From contig VWZF01007017.1 in the NCBI GenBank assembly GCA_013396755.1, positions 372,001 to 436,000 of the forward strand: 64,000 nt of DNA, given 5' to 3'. The DNA comes from Sclerurus mexicanus (lineage: Eukaryota; Chordata; Aves; Passeriformes; Furnariidae). Within the stretch, counting starts at the first letter, position 1, and every line of letters begins with the position of its first letter. The notes beneath the pieces were generated by a model that was not told the origin of the DNA, did no database searches, and saw only the letters and a list, made by a program, of their open reading frames with translations. This document shows positions 10,853-23,322 of the stretch, piece by piece. Both the position numbers and the translations under genes were made by a program.

Positions 10853-13800
10853 AAGCCTTCCTGCCTCTGATTAACATCTCATTTAATTTAAATATTTATT
10901 GATCTTTTATCTCCCTGTTTTGACATGGGTTCTTGCTGCCTTGCTGCAGAGACGTGAGCGACCAGCAGTAGGGCAGGTGGCCAAGGTCTCATGGAGCCAC
11001 ATGTGTACGAACAAATCCGCCTGGCATTTCCAAAATTCACTCTTTTGAAAGACAAGCAGATACTACAATTTTTTGATGAGAGATAAGGAGGTCATCAATA
11101 GCACATCGGTTCAGCTCAATTACATTTTTAATTTCCTGAATGTTACAAATAATCTTTTCTACTTTCAACAACTCTTCAATTAAACATAAAAGAAGATCTC
11201 TTGGGCAGTGCTTTCCAAACATTCAAATGTGGCTGTGATTTCTTTCCAGCTATCCCATCCACGCAATGAGGCAGAAATCATGTCCAATAGTGTTAACAGA
11301 GGGAATACACACCTACAGACCTGACACCCCGAGGGGTCCATCTGCAGGGCATGGCCAGGGCTCACAGGTGACCCCGCTTGCCCCTGCGCTGGGGCCAGCC
11401 CTGGTGCAGGGTGTCCCCTGCAGCTACACATTGTTGACACTTTAACCATTTTTATTTCGATGTAGCAAAAATACCTCTTTCCTCCATTCTAATGCTCTAA
11501 TGCAGAGCAGGACTAGGTTGCCTAGTGGTGCTGCACAAGCGCTGCCCTCCCCGATGTCCAGACCCATCCAGAGTCAGTCCTCAGGCCCGGGTCTGGCAGG
11601 ACCCCCCTGGGTGGAGTTTGGGCTGGGGACCCCCCCAGATACCCTGTCCCACCTGAGCTCTGCCGTGGCTGTTTCTGCACAGCCTCCAGCTCTGGGGCCA
11701 TGGGTGGTGGACATGTGGTTGGTCAAGGAGATGTTATGGCTCCCTGCAAGGAAGGACTTCTCCAGCCTAGAAGAAGCTGCATATGTCAAAAGAGGAAGGA
11801 ATAAGGCACAACTGCCAGAGCACATGACTGACCCTTGTCAGTTTGGGGTGACAGACCAGTTTTCTCTCTTGGTACAACACCCTGGCTCCTAGGCCTTCCT
11901 TGCAGCTCCCATTCCCTAAGGTGCAGGAAACCCAAGAAGAATTATCACAAATGGAACTTTATTTGTATTTAGATGGGCACCACATGTCTTATCGATTTGA
12001 TAGTGGAGCTGTTTCCAATAAATCGCATTTATTCAGACAAAAATAAATGTCAATAGCTCTAAGTGGGAGTGCTGGCAGGAAGAAATGAACCTGGAAAGGG
12101 CACAGGTCAGAACCTGGGCTAATCTGATCCAAAAATGGAGGGGCAGCACAGTGACCTTATCGAGCTCCTTTGAATACTGTAACAGCAACAGGCAGTGATT
12201 GCTTTTGGCCTTTTCCTGCATAATGATGTATTGGTGGTAAACTGTGAAAGTAAATTAGAGATGTTCTCTCTTTTTTTGGCAGACATTGTTGAAGTACAGA
12301 GGAGCTTTTTCTGATTTTCCTTCAAGAGGGCACAGCTTTTTAAATAGGGAGTATATTCATGGCTTACTTCACCAACAGAGAACCAGGATCATGTACAGTG
12401 ATTTTAGTTTCCATGACACATACAGGATCATAGTTTGAAAATAGGCCACAGATAACATGAATATGGAAAACTACCACCATCAAAAAAAATTCTTGTTATC
12501 CCCCCTTTAGGAATGGGCAGTAAGCAAGTGGGTATCTTAATCACCCTGCACTGAGGTTTGCACCAATTAGCACTCACCATTTCTCATCTTCTCTGTCCAA
12601 TTGGTTCTTCAGTGCAAGGATCCTCATTACTCACGTCCAAAGACCTGTTATTTTCAATGGTGTTAATCTGGATTTATGATCCTGTACCTTAAAAGTAAAT
12701 AGATGGTTGGTTTTATTTACTATGGAAGGTATAGTAGGATCTCTTGAGAAGAAAAAAGATAAACAGCCAACACCTCTAACATGAGAGCTGTATTTGCACC
12801 AGAAATCCAACTGGAAGAGTTCTTTCCTCTTTCCACACCAGTCAAATGGTGTGGAGACCCAATGCAGTTTTATATCTGCAAACAGTTAACATCAGACTCC
12901 CAGGCAGAGAATAACTACTAAATTTCATTTGAAAAATGAAAAAATGAGCCAAATCATTCAGAGAATGAGTTTCAAAGGACCATTGTGTTCAAGAGACATG
13001 ACCCTAGACACTACATAAAGCAAAAAGAGGTGAAAGTCATTGATTATACGACTCACTGTGCATTATCCACACATGTCCTGTGCTAACAAAAATAACAGCT
13101 TTCATCCAATTTAAGACTTAAAGAGGATGGTAACAGCTTCACATCTGCTTTTCCTTGTCACAGCCCGTGGAGTCTCAGCCAGGACATTTCTGTACAAGGT
13201 TTGGATGTGTAACATTTTATATGTGATCTGACACCAAGCACTGGAGGTTTGATAGAGCCCTGCAGGTTTTCCAGACAGAGAATCATGAGGGTGATTTTCA
13301 GTGCTAGCACTTATTAATTTGCTGGCCTTGTGCTGATTTTCTTTTGCATGGATTTCTCATACATGTTTGCTGCTGAACATGTAGTTACTCCAAATGACAT
13401 CTGAATGGGTCTGCAGGAGCACAGAACTCCACTGGCAAGTTTTCTAAGATTTGCTTGAAACACCCAAATTGGGCAATGTAAATTTACTTAGGTATTGGAC
13501 TCAACAGTAAAATTTCAAATGTGGCCAACACTAGTTTGTGATATCACTTGTTTTTCTGCATCATATTGTTGCTGCTTGAAAAGTGACAGTAACTGGGCAG
13601 CCATCTGTGCTGTTCCATTCACTGTCTCTCCCAGCATGCAGATAAAATAAACCAAGCTCAGTAAAAAAATAATCCCTGAAACCTCTAAACATTCACTGAG
13701 AGCAATATTGCTCTGTTGGCTTGGAAGACCACAACAAAGTCTTCCTTCCATTACAGCCCTTGACACAACTCCCTCTGACTGAACCCAAGGGCAGGGGCAG

Positions 13801-16800
13801 CCCTGCAGCTCATCCTGTTTGGTTGCCCAAGCATTAAACCCCTGGAGCCAGAGTAGCTGGTGGTCCAGCACACAGGTTTCCTCATGGTGTGTTTCCAACC
13901 AGAGCAGAATTCAGTCTCCCCAGGTTCCAGCGCTCCACAGGGTTGGCATCCTGCCGGGTACAGGAAAACTGTCTCTGCCCTGGTGTGCCCCAGAGGGGCA
14001 AACACAGGGACCCACCATGACAAAGGACACAGACTTCTTTTTCCTTTAAATTCCCATAACAGTACTACTGCATTTTAATAAAATCCCAGTGAATATTGGC
14101 ATGTTAGGCTCCACAGTTCCCAGGCACGTATTTCTGTGTTCGGCTGAGTCAAAATATAAAATAACAACCCAAGCCAAGTGTGTCCCCAGCCCCAAAGCCC
14201 AGAATGTCAAGCTCCAGAGAAGGCAATTTAAAATGATGGCAGTTCTCCACCTAGACAGACTCATTTTCTAATTCAGACCAACAAATGGCTCTTTCCTGGT
14301 TTGTTTAGAAGCTGTAATTGCAGAAGTCACTGGCAAATCAAGCGTAAAAGTGCAGAGGTGTGGGGAAAAGTCTTTCTATTGGAGAAACCCCATGATAAGT
14401 GATCTACTTGCAGCTCAGCCTAGGGTTTTGTTATTAGAGTATTTACCATTAACTCCATCTCTAGTGGCCAATTACTGTCCTTTTTATGTCTTTTTATTGT
14501 GAGACTCAGAGAACACTCTGCAAACAAGCCCCTTCGGATATTCCTCAGCAAATATTCCTGTGATTGCAGGCCTTCCCTTTCCTCTGTGTTTGCCATGTCT
14601 GCAGAGGTCCATGGAACTGTGTAGGACCCCACTGCTCCCCAGGGCATTCCAGCCCCTGCTCCAGCTCCAGAAGCTCCCTCTGGCAGCCCCACTGTTACCC
14701 CAACATGCACTGGAGGTAGTGAGAGAGCTCCTGGGGCACCCTGGGATCAGCTCTGTTCATCATCGACCTTGTCCTGAGTCATTTCCACTGAATCAGCCCA
14801 ACCTGAACTCAGTCCACCTGGAACATGTTTAACCCAACCCAGGGAAGGTCTTTGGGTGCTTCCCTACCTCCAGCTGAGAGAAGTTCTGGGATTTGGGCCA
14901 TAAAAATGTTTTTCACCAGTTCCCTTTCCCCTGACATTGTCATTTGTGACTGGGACAGCTGGAAGTTCGAGGATGTGGCACATCCTCTTCTTTAGATCCG
15001 TTGCCATTAACTTGGTGGTGTTACTTGAGTACTAAGGGCTAAACAAAACTTTTGGATATTAGTTACAGTGCATTGTGAGAAAGGAAACTCTGTAAGACTT
15101 TTAAAAACTTGTCTGATACATATTTAATTAAAAAAAAATCCTTTTACTTGGTGCTGGCCTGACCTTTCTGCTTGGCTAAATGCTGTTCGAATCCCTGTTG
15201 CTATTTCTGTGAGCATCTGGGTGCGCAGTGTTCTGAAACAGGGCTGGTGCCTTCATCTGAGACAGTCCACAGCGTCCTCGAGCAGGTGTTGGGCTGCAGA
15301 GAGCTGAGCTGTGGGATGTTAGAGCGAAGGAAACAAAAGCCAAGTGTGGTATCAGCAGAGATATTCACCTTAAAGGCACCGTGTGTGTGCACTGGTGACT
15401 GGGTATTGTGTGTCAGGAGTCATTGCATTACAAGCCCTTGCAGCAGCTTTGTTGTTGCTGTTTATTTTGCTGATTGCACATTACTGTCTCTATTCGACCA
15501 CCGCCGTGTCTGGGCGCTCGCTCATCCTGCTGGGATGGGGTGTGGGCAGCAGGGAAGTGGGCCAGGCCCTCGGAGCGGGTTCCTGACCATGACAGACGTG
15601 TTCAATAAAGAGGCTCAGCTGCTGCAATGACCTCTTTACCCAGCCCCAGCTCATAATGAAGTTAAGGCACATCACATCTACACTTAGGAAATCGTTTGAT
15701 AGGAGCATGTCAATGTTTCCTTCCCACCCGGTCTGCTCTCCCTGCCGGCGTGTGGAGCTGGAGGAGGCATCACTCAGGATGGTGATCACTGTTATCAGGG
15801 GGATGTCTCATTTCTAGAAGTGCAGCCCATGCAATTCCCAAAGGCTGCATGAAAAATGAGCCACTCGGGCGGGCGAGGTGGGTGTGTTGGAGAACATTTA
15901 TCTAAAATGTGTGTTCTTGTACAAAGCTAAACTGCAAAGTACAGGAGAGCAGCAGGAGAACACCTCACTCTCAGGGAGGGGACTTAAATATTCACATTCA
16001 AGAGCTGCTTTGTCAGATCCACTCTGTTCTCATTCTGGTCTATATTCATACAAGTTATTTTTGGATTCCAAATTTTGACCTTGGTGGTGGCGAGTCACAC
16101 AGAAATACTTTGTAAAGACAAATGCATATACATGAAGACAAATATAAAGTGCTGCAGCTGTTTGTCAGGCTGACCTGGCTTTGATACACTGTCTGTCAAC
16201 TTCTATCTTTATCTTTTTATTTGTATTATCTTAGCAAAAAATATTTGTATATTGACAAGGATTCCAGCACAGAAAAAAGACAATGTCCAGCCTAAATCCC
16301 CACCCCCCAACCCCATAAAAAACTCCAAACCCACAAAAAATCCCACCCTTGTGTATCACCATAGTTACCTGACAGAAACTCCACTATGTGCTCAGGGCCT
16401 CAGTTACTGGTGACAAGGTGACAACATACTGAGATCCACATATTGGTAGATTTAATGTGCTCTTACGAACTATTCCTGTTCAAAACAAAATATATGAAGA
16501 ATGATAATATATATACCCAAAAGCATTTTCTGTTATGAAGTATTCTGTGTTTCAGTGCACCTGTAATGTCTGTGCTCCCAGACTTCAAGTCTATTATTTA
16601 CAATTGCAAATGGAATTTAGAAAAACATTCCAGGAGAAAATGTGCCTTTTCAGTGTATTGTTTTAAAATGATCAATGTGCATTTCAAGTCTATGAGTTTA
16701 TTTATTGTTGTCTTGAAAAGCTCTTGAAGACGGACCAGGAAAAGCAACTCTGATGTCTGCACGCCCAGGATGACTTTGTGGAAGTACAAACAGTAGCAAA

Positions 16801-16806
16801 AATATT
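10853..16806. other. Unique non-coding sequence, no gene seen
   Basis: No gene, RNA or clear transposable element is supported. Open frames up to about 150 residues near 15.2-15.6 kb lack any domain and overlap others in different frames. A C/A low-complexity tract sits at 16298-16348. The section is a mosaic of AT-rich stretches (12.2-13.5 kb) and GC-richer patches (11.3-11.9, 13.7-14.0, 15.2-15.8 kb). Confidence 0.6.
16298..16348. repeat. C/A-rich low-complexity tract
   Basis: The plus strand is made almost entirely of C and A runs, including C6 and two A6 runs, with only a few T and no G. It is simple sequence without a fixed repeat period. Confidence 0.65.
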
Positions 16807-17215
16807 GGGGCCAGCAGGACCAGGGAAGTGATTGTGCACCTGTGCTGGGCACTGTTGATGCACTTTGAATCCCAGGGTCAGTTTTGAGCAGAAAGACTTT
16901 GAAGGGATGGAGCATGTCCAGAGAAGGGAACAGAGCTGGGGAAGGGTCTGGAACACAAGTGTGATGAGGGGCAACTGAGGGACCTGAGAGGCAGTGGCCT
17001 CAAGCTGTGTGAGCATAGGTTCAGGTTGGGCTTCAGGAGCAATTTCTTCCTGGAAATGGTGCTCAGGCATTGGAAAGGGCTGCCCAGGGAGGTGTTGGAG
17101 TCACCATCCCTGGAGGCGTCCAAGAAATTACTTGATCTAAGCTGGGTAACAAGATGTGGGTCAGTCACGGGTTGGACTCAATGGTATTGGAGGTGTTTTC
17201 CAACCTCTCTCTGTG
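16807..17215 (+). repeat. CR1 LINE, ORF2 C-terminal end plus 3' UTR, with internal deletion
   Basis: This is the longest CR1 copy in the window. It begins in the last part of ORF2: the degraded translation still shows EQKDFEGMEHVQRRE, equivalent to the CR1 KKDIExLERVQRRA block, near 16880-16935. It passes through GGTCTGGAACACAAGTGTGA and then jumps from GGGACCTG near 16987 straight to CAGTGGCCTCAAGCTGTG. The CTGGAGAAGAGGAGGCT-type segment normally found between them is missing, so about 100 bp were deleted. The 3' part has TTCTTCCTGGAAATGG, GGCTGCCCAGGGAGGTGTTG and GGTTGGACTCAATGGTATTG, and the end is near 17215. Confidence 0.92.
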
Positions 17216-17710
17216 AGTGCAGACCTGGGGTGGTCTTTACTGGCACAGCACTGCTCATGGCCTTGGTGGTCACATGAGCATCTGCTTTCAGACTCCTGGG
17301 GCAGCGACAGGGTGCTGGTGCTGCTGCGCTCCACAGCTGTGGTGGTGCTGGTGGGCCAGCAGCTGCCCCAGGCATGTCTTCTCAGTGTCACCGCGTGCCT
17401 GGCACCTGGTGTGCCAGCTCCAAGCATTTCCTAATGTCCTTGCTGCGAGCTCCTGACCCTTTCCTCCAGAGCCGCCACTGGAACATTTGCTGTATGAGGT
17501 ACAGGCATCTCTGACATCATCCTATGCCTCGTGCAGGTGTTTCACAGTAATTGGTTCGAAGCTCACCTTTGAAGTGCAGGCATGTAAAAATGCTGTGCTC
17601 TGATTTCATATCACAGCCTCGCTGAAAACTTGGGGCCTTATCTCAGTTTGGCAAAAACGTAAACAGCAGCAAGTCAACATATCTCTAACAAAACGGAATT
17701 CTCCTGAGCA

Positions 17711-17838
17711 GAACCTGAAATCCCAGTGCTGGAGCAGATTGTTTCTGAAGTGTCTGACATGTGAGGGAAGGTCTGAACCTAAAATCCCCATGCTGAAGCA
17801 GATTGTTTTCCAAAGTGTCTAACATGTGAGGAAAGGCT
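17711..17838. repeat. Diverged 64-bp tandem duplication, two copies
   Basis: Copy 1 (17711-17774) and copy 2 (17775-17838) line up over their full length. Shared landmarks are GAACCT(G/A)AAATCCC, GCAGATTGTTT, AAGTGTCT(G/A)ACATGTGAGG and a GGAAGG/GAAAGG end. The copies differ at about one site in five or six, so the duplication is old. The unit does not look like CR1 or another element I recognise. Confidence 0.85.
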
Positions 17839-18478
17839 TTTAAAGATGAGCAGAATGAGAATTTCACTTGAAGGTAAATCATTTTGGGGGGGGAGGTGTA
17901 ACTTGTATCCCCTTGTGGGGATGTTTTCTGGGACCACAGGACAACAGAGAGGATGTTCAGGGGGAAGGGAAGACCATGAAGCAAACTGTTCTTGAAGGAT
18001 CCTGTGTGAGCATCTGGAATCACAGTAGTTCCCAGATCCCTGGCTGAGAAATTCTGTGTACGGTAATTGTAAAGGAAGGTGATTCTGCTTGTCCTTACAG
18101 ACATAAGTACAGAATTGGTCCTGCTGGAGAGCTTGTACAGATAAAAAAGAAACCATTCACGACTGAAGTGTTTTCAGAACGATCCCCCCTGAGCCGGGGA
18201 GGCAGCAGGAGCTGAGTGTCTCATCCCTGAGATGTTCCCGAGGACTTGTACCACGAACTTGTCTGCTAAAGATCAGATTTTATTTCCCGGCAAAAGATGT
18301 CCCATCTGCCACATCAAATTTTCCTAACGGCACCATCATGACTGCGAGCATAGCTCTACATGCCCAGAATCCTGTAGTGAACTTCTCTTGCTTGATCTCT
18401 GGGCATGAGAGGATTCGCTGCTGCTTTGCTCTCTGTTGCGGCTGTGCTGGGGCTCCCTGGGCGCTGGGACGGTGCACG

Positions 18479-18492
18479 GCCCCGATCGGGGC
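18479..18492. repeat. 14-bp perfect palindrome, GATC core
   Basis: GCCCCGATCGGGGC equals its own reverse complement and lies in a small CpG-enriched patch (about 18410-18580). It could form a cruciform or act as a dimeric protein site, but nothing else identifies a function. Confidence 0.7.
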
Positions 18493-21400
18493 TGGGACTG
18501 TGGGACTGTGCTGTCTTTGTTCCTGCCATGGCTGTGAAGCTGTGAAAGTGCTTGCGCTTCCTGAACGCACATCTAAACCGGAGGGAAGGGGAAATGGCCA
18601 TCACTTACATAGTTCTGCTTCGAGGCACTTGGTGTCTGACTTGAATCTCACAGTTTTCCTTCTTGCTCTAGAGCCCCCAATGTGAAGTGGGGAGGGATGT
18701 AGGGGTGTTCTGACTTTTTTCTTACTTTTTTTTTTAACTGCTGTGTTGCTGCCCCGGAAAAAATGAAGCTTTCTGAAGGGCTCCTTACCCAGTTGTGGGA
18801 GTGGGCAGCATGGTTTGACATCTTACAGTGGAAACTCCAAGTGCAAATAATCAGCCAGAAGAACTGTGTGTGGCCAGTGATGGGAGGTGACCCTGACATG
18901 CATCTCCTTCTTCAACCTGCTCTCTGTGAGCCCCATGGCCTGCTCAGTGCTGCCCTGCATGCCATGGACATTGGTAGGTTGAAAACATACAGCAGGGCAG
19001 GGAGGGAATTCCTCAGCTGTGCTGAAGTCTGTCCTGATGCTCCCCACACTGTGGGACCAGCCCACCATCCCCAGGAACTGCCCCAGCTTGGGGCAAAAAT
19101 CAGCAAATAGTTGGTGGGACGTTTCTTTGCTGAACTGGTGGGATGGAGGACTGCTGCTGGTACTGCTGAGATGGCCCTTGGCTGCAGTTCACAGCCTTTC
19201 CCCTCCTCGGAGAGGCTCACAGGGCTTGGGGAGAGCATCACCTTCCAGGCAGTATTTCCTGTGTGAATGGGCTGGGGCAGGACATGGGCAAGGAGCACTG
19301 TGGCTGGGACTGGCTGGCGGGGTAGCCAGAGGTCAGGAAGGGGCAGGAGGGAGCAGAGAGCTGGGGGAGACAGTGTGGGGTCAGTGCTCCCACAGGAGCA
19401 TCTTGGGGTTCCCAATGCTCTCCGCTGGCCCCGGCCTTCAGGTGTGACCAACACACCTCTGCATTTACACGGAATCACCAGGGCTGAGAACCTGTTATAC
19501 CTTTGCTGCTGCTAAAAGTAATTAGCAATGGGAGGCCAGTTATAGTTATTTGAATTAAAATGAAAAACCATCTGAAATGTCTAAATATTGACTCTGCTTT
19601 CTGCTGGTGACATCAGGAAGCCTTTTCTCCCGTCTCCGAGCTCAGGACTGTGATTTCAGATGTGGATACAGCACAGCTTTAGCAATTAAAAATGGCATTC
19701 CTGCTAGAGCTCTTGTAACTGAGAAGTACTTAAAAGGAGCTAAAAATCAGACTGAAGCTGTTCCATTATTTTCCTTCTCATGTTGATGCTGAAAATCTGG
19801 CAAGCCATTAAAGGCAACAGAATGTTGCAGCAAAGCCAGTATCTATTGCTAGTTGAATCTACTGAAAAATTAAGTGTATATTAAATAGTTTTAGCTTTAT
19901 CTTAGAAAAAAAATATTTTTTTTCTTATTTGGCAGTGTGAAAAAAATGTTCCTGGCTCAACTGCAGCCTTTAATCTTTTCCTATTTTACTTAACCAGCAC
20001 TGCAATAGCTGCTGGTGGCAAAACCGCCCCATACAGAGAAAGAGGAATATGCAAATCCCCCACTGATCAATACTTTTACTGGAACAAAAATCTTTAAAGC
20101 TTACAATCAATTTAAAATATAATCCAATCCTTTTAATTTGATAAAGAGCCCTTTCCCCCATCCTTCATGCAGGTACCTGTTCTAGTGTTCCAGTAAGGAT
20201 TAATCAGCTCTAGGCAACTCCGTGCTGGGTAACGCTTCCCAGAAAGGCCTCACCTGCTGTGGGGAGGTGCCTTCCACACGCTACCCCACATTCTGCAGAT
20301 TTTAAATGAAACCACTAATGACACTGAAGTGGGTGCACGGCTGCAAGGCTCTGTCTGCCTGTTCTCCTGTTTGGATGCTCCAAGACAGGTCTCTGAGGAC
20401 TTTCCCACCCCTGGTGCAATGGAGTCACCTGGGTGGTGTTTGCCTGGCTCAGGTAGGAGAACATCTTGCTCAAGGCACAGCCACTCCTCCCTCCAAGGTT
20501 CCTCACTGTGCCTTAGAAATACACAAGAGTGAATCGACATGAAATACTTTACAAATTGATGTTGACTTTTTGTTTTCTCTTTGTTTTCTTGCAAGAATGT
20601 ACGGTTGGTTCACTTGTTTATTTTGGTATTTTCCTGGAAACTGGAGCTGAGTTCCCACAGGTTGTGGCACTTCTGGTGACCCTTTGTGCCTGTGCAGGAC
20701 TGCTTTCCCCAGGAAAGTACAAGAGGGCAAAGAAATCTCAGTCCGAGTCAGGATGTCTTAACATCTCACCTCCTGCTCTTACTGACTGATGGCCACAGCA
20801 AGTAGAAAGGGAAATTTTCTGTAATTTTCTACTTCCCATCATTCTGAGACTCCAAAGCTGATGAGGTCAAATGGCTTCTCTTACAAAACACTAGATTAAG
20901 AGTCAAGCAAGTCAGAAATATTTACTTCAGATCAGGGGAGATGTGAAAGAAATGTAAGAATTGTCTTGCCAAAGTTTGGCTTCTGAACTGAATCCAGCAG
21001 AAACACATTTCTGCAAAGCAGTAAACTAAAAACAAATTGAAAGCTGCTGCCCTGTTATAGCACAGCATGTGCCCAGAGCAGGCTGGGAATCCAGTCCAAG
21101 GGTAGGCTGGGGGGAGCATTTTAATGCAAATCCCAGAAAATCCAGGGTCAAATTCAGGCTATTTTTCAATTTCCATCTCACTTTTAGTTTGAATAAACCT
21201 AAATACTAGAATTTCAGAATGCTCTTTGCTCCTGCAGACTCTGTCAGTGTGTCCCAGAGGAGCAGGAGAGCTACCGGAGGTTTCTGTGGGGATCATGTCC
21301 TGTCCCGTGCCTGCTGTGCCCTCCATAGACACGAGGCCAGGGAGCAGTGGTGGTATTGGACACCATGAGGAGGTGGGAGAGGGGACATTTGAGTGCTGGA

Positions 21401-23060
21401 TGCCCACTGTCCCCTGCCAGCAGTGCCCTGGTTAGAGCAGGCATTGGGGCTGGAGGAGAGCCCCGAGGGGAGCCAGAACAGCCCTTCCCCAGGGATCCTG
21501 GTCCCATCAGCGCAGTTTCCCAGTGCTTGATGCCACTCCTCCTGCTCTGCAGCCTGGGATCTGCCAAAGCCCACATCCATGTCTACCACAATGTTTGCCT
21601 CATTTTTATTCCATGGAGAAGTCTTGGAAGCCAAGTGAGATGCTGTTCCCACACATGCTGAAGGCAGCAGGTGGCAGGGGCTGCTGGACCCCAAGGCTCT
21701 GTGGGGCACAGCATGGTGGGGCTGAAGGGCACACAAGTGACTTACCCATACAGCCCTAAAACACCCTAAAGTTTGGTGACCTCAGTGTCCCTGAATGTGC
21801 TGTAGGAAATTGTTTCTCTGAGACCTGGATGGGGTCTTGGTCTGGAATGGTGCTCCGCTCACCTCTCTCCTCCAGACCCTCCACAGCCCCCTCCTCCTCC
21901 TCAGCTCCCTCCTGCCGCTTGCAGAAGCTTCCCAACTGAGAGAATTACACAGCCCTGTGCAAATGCTCTTGAAAGCATCACACACAGGAAATTCATCTCA
22001 TTAATCAACTGCATAAACATTGGTATACACAACCCCCCCGGCTGCAGATCGCCTTCTGTGCCTTTGGAAGTGCAGAAAAATGTGTAAGAAGTATCAAATC
22101 TGTTTCCAAACAAGTATGGGGAGACTGAAACGTCACTGTACTCTCGACAGGTTTATAAAAAATGTTGGTGTGTTATAAATGTTAAAAGCTACATTTTTAA
22201 AAGCTGCATCGATTTGCATCTCTCTGAACATGCCATGATCTGCATCCGTGTGTGCAATACATGGACTGGGATCTTCTGTGGGGCATGTGCAAATAACGGA
22301 TGATTGATCCCTTGGCTTCTCTGAAGAGTTGTTTCTCTTTGTCCCTCATTTGTGCATGATGGTGGTTTGCTGCTCTGTCTTGAAACTCAGTTAGATGTGC
22401 TGGGAATGAAGTTAACTGGGTGTATTTGTGTATCTGCATCCAGGCATTCCTGAGCAATTGAATCCCAGCATTTCCTGGATGTTTTGTGAGAAAAAAACCC
22501 ATTGTGTAATGCATAAAATGACATATTTGAGTGTTCTTACCTGTCCTGTAGATCTTTCCTTTCTCTAATAATGGCAACACATTTAAGAGCCCTGAAGAGA
22601 CCTAACTAAAATTGCATTTTTTGTCGATAGGCACTTAAATAGCTTTTTTATTTTTTTCCCCTTTTTTTAACATGAAGCTATATGGAAGAATTATACTCAA
22701 GCTGCAATCAGTAGTGCTGGAGAAAATATGTACTGGCTTTTGAGTCCACGGTTCATTTGCTGGACTCAAGAAAGAGGTTGTATCCTTGGCGTAAAGAACC
22801 TGCACAGAGAAGATGCAGGATTCCACCTCCCTGATTCAGAAATTGCTTCAAGAATGTTGTGATAGGTTTCCTGGCATGGACATGCTGATCACATTAATTC
22901 CCAGGACACTTTCAGTGCTCAGGTTTCTGCCAGTTTGGCATTTGCAGCCCCATTCTTCAGCCACAGCTGCAGCGTTGACGTTCTGGGTACGGCAAGGTAA
23001 GTGTTGTCAGAAAAATGTAATGTCACAGTGGGAAACCAGAGATGAACATGTAGGTATCTA

Positions 23061-23322
23061 TGAATCAAAGAATCCCAGACTGGTTTGGGTTGGGAAGGAC
23101 CTCAAAGCTCATCAAGTTCTTCCCCCTGCCATGGGCAGGGACACTTTCCACTAGCCCAGGTTGCTCCAAGCCCCGTCCAACCTGACCTTGGACATTTCCA
23201 GGGATGGGGAAGCCACAGCTTCTCTGGGCAACCTGTGCCAGGGCCTGCCCACCCTAACAGGGAAGGATTTCTTCCTAATATCCCATATAAATCTATTCTC
23301 CTTCAGCTTAAGGCCATGAAGA
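23061..23322 (-). repeat. CR1 LINE, 3' end fragment (minus orientation)
   Basis: Reading the plus strand, the copy starts with the reversed tail TGAATCAAAGAATCCCAGAC. It then runs through GGTTTGGGTTGGGAAGGACC, CTGCCATGGGCAGGGACACT, GTTGCTCCAAGCCCCGTCCA, CACAGCTTCTCTGGGCAACC and TTTCTTCCTAATATCCCATA. It stops after TTCAGCTTAAGGCCATGAAG. It is colinear with the reversed consensus and only modestly diverged. Confidence 0.94.

Larger units (their letters stand above)
17216..23060. other. Unique sequence with a tandem duplication and GC-rich patches
   Basis: No gene is supported. GC-richer blocks at 17.2-17.45, 18.4-18.6, 18.85-19.45 and 21.2-21.75 kb produce many overlapping open frames on both strands (up to 188 residues at 18912-19478, minus). 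These lack recognisable domains. A 64-bp tandem duplication, a 14-bp palindrome and a small CTCCTC tract near 21890-21912 are listed where relevant. AT-rich sequence fills 19.5-20.2 and 22.0-22.8 kb. Confidence 0.6.

Noticed and set aside
18912..19478. 188-residue minus-strand open frame
   Set aside because: A plus-strand frame of 142 residues overlaps it, no motif is seen, and no splice or start context supports it.
22950..23002. Possible exon ending GCAAG|GTAAGTG at 22996/22997
   Set aside because: The donor is good, but several weak acceptors compete upstream and the peptide is unremarkable. A GTAAGT word is expected many times by chance in 64 kb.
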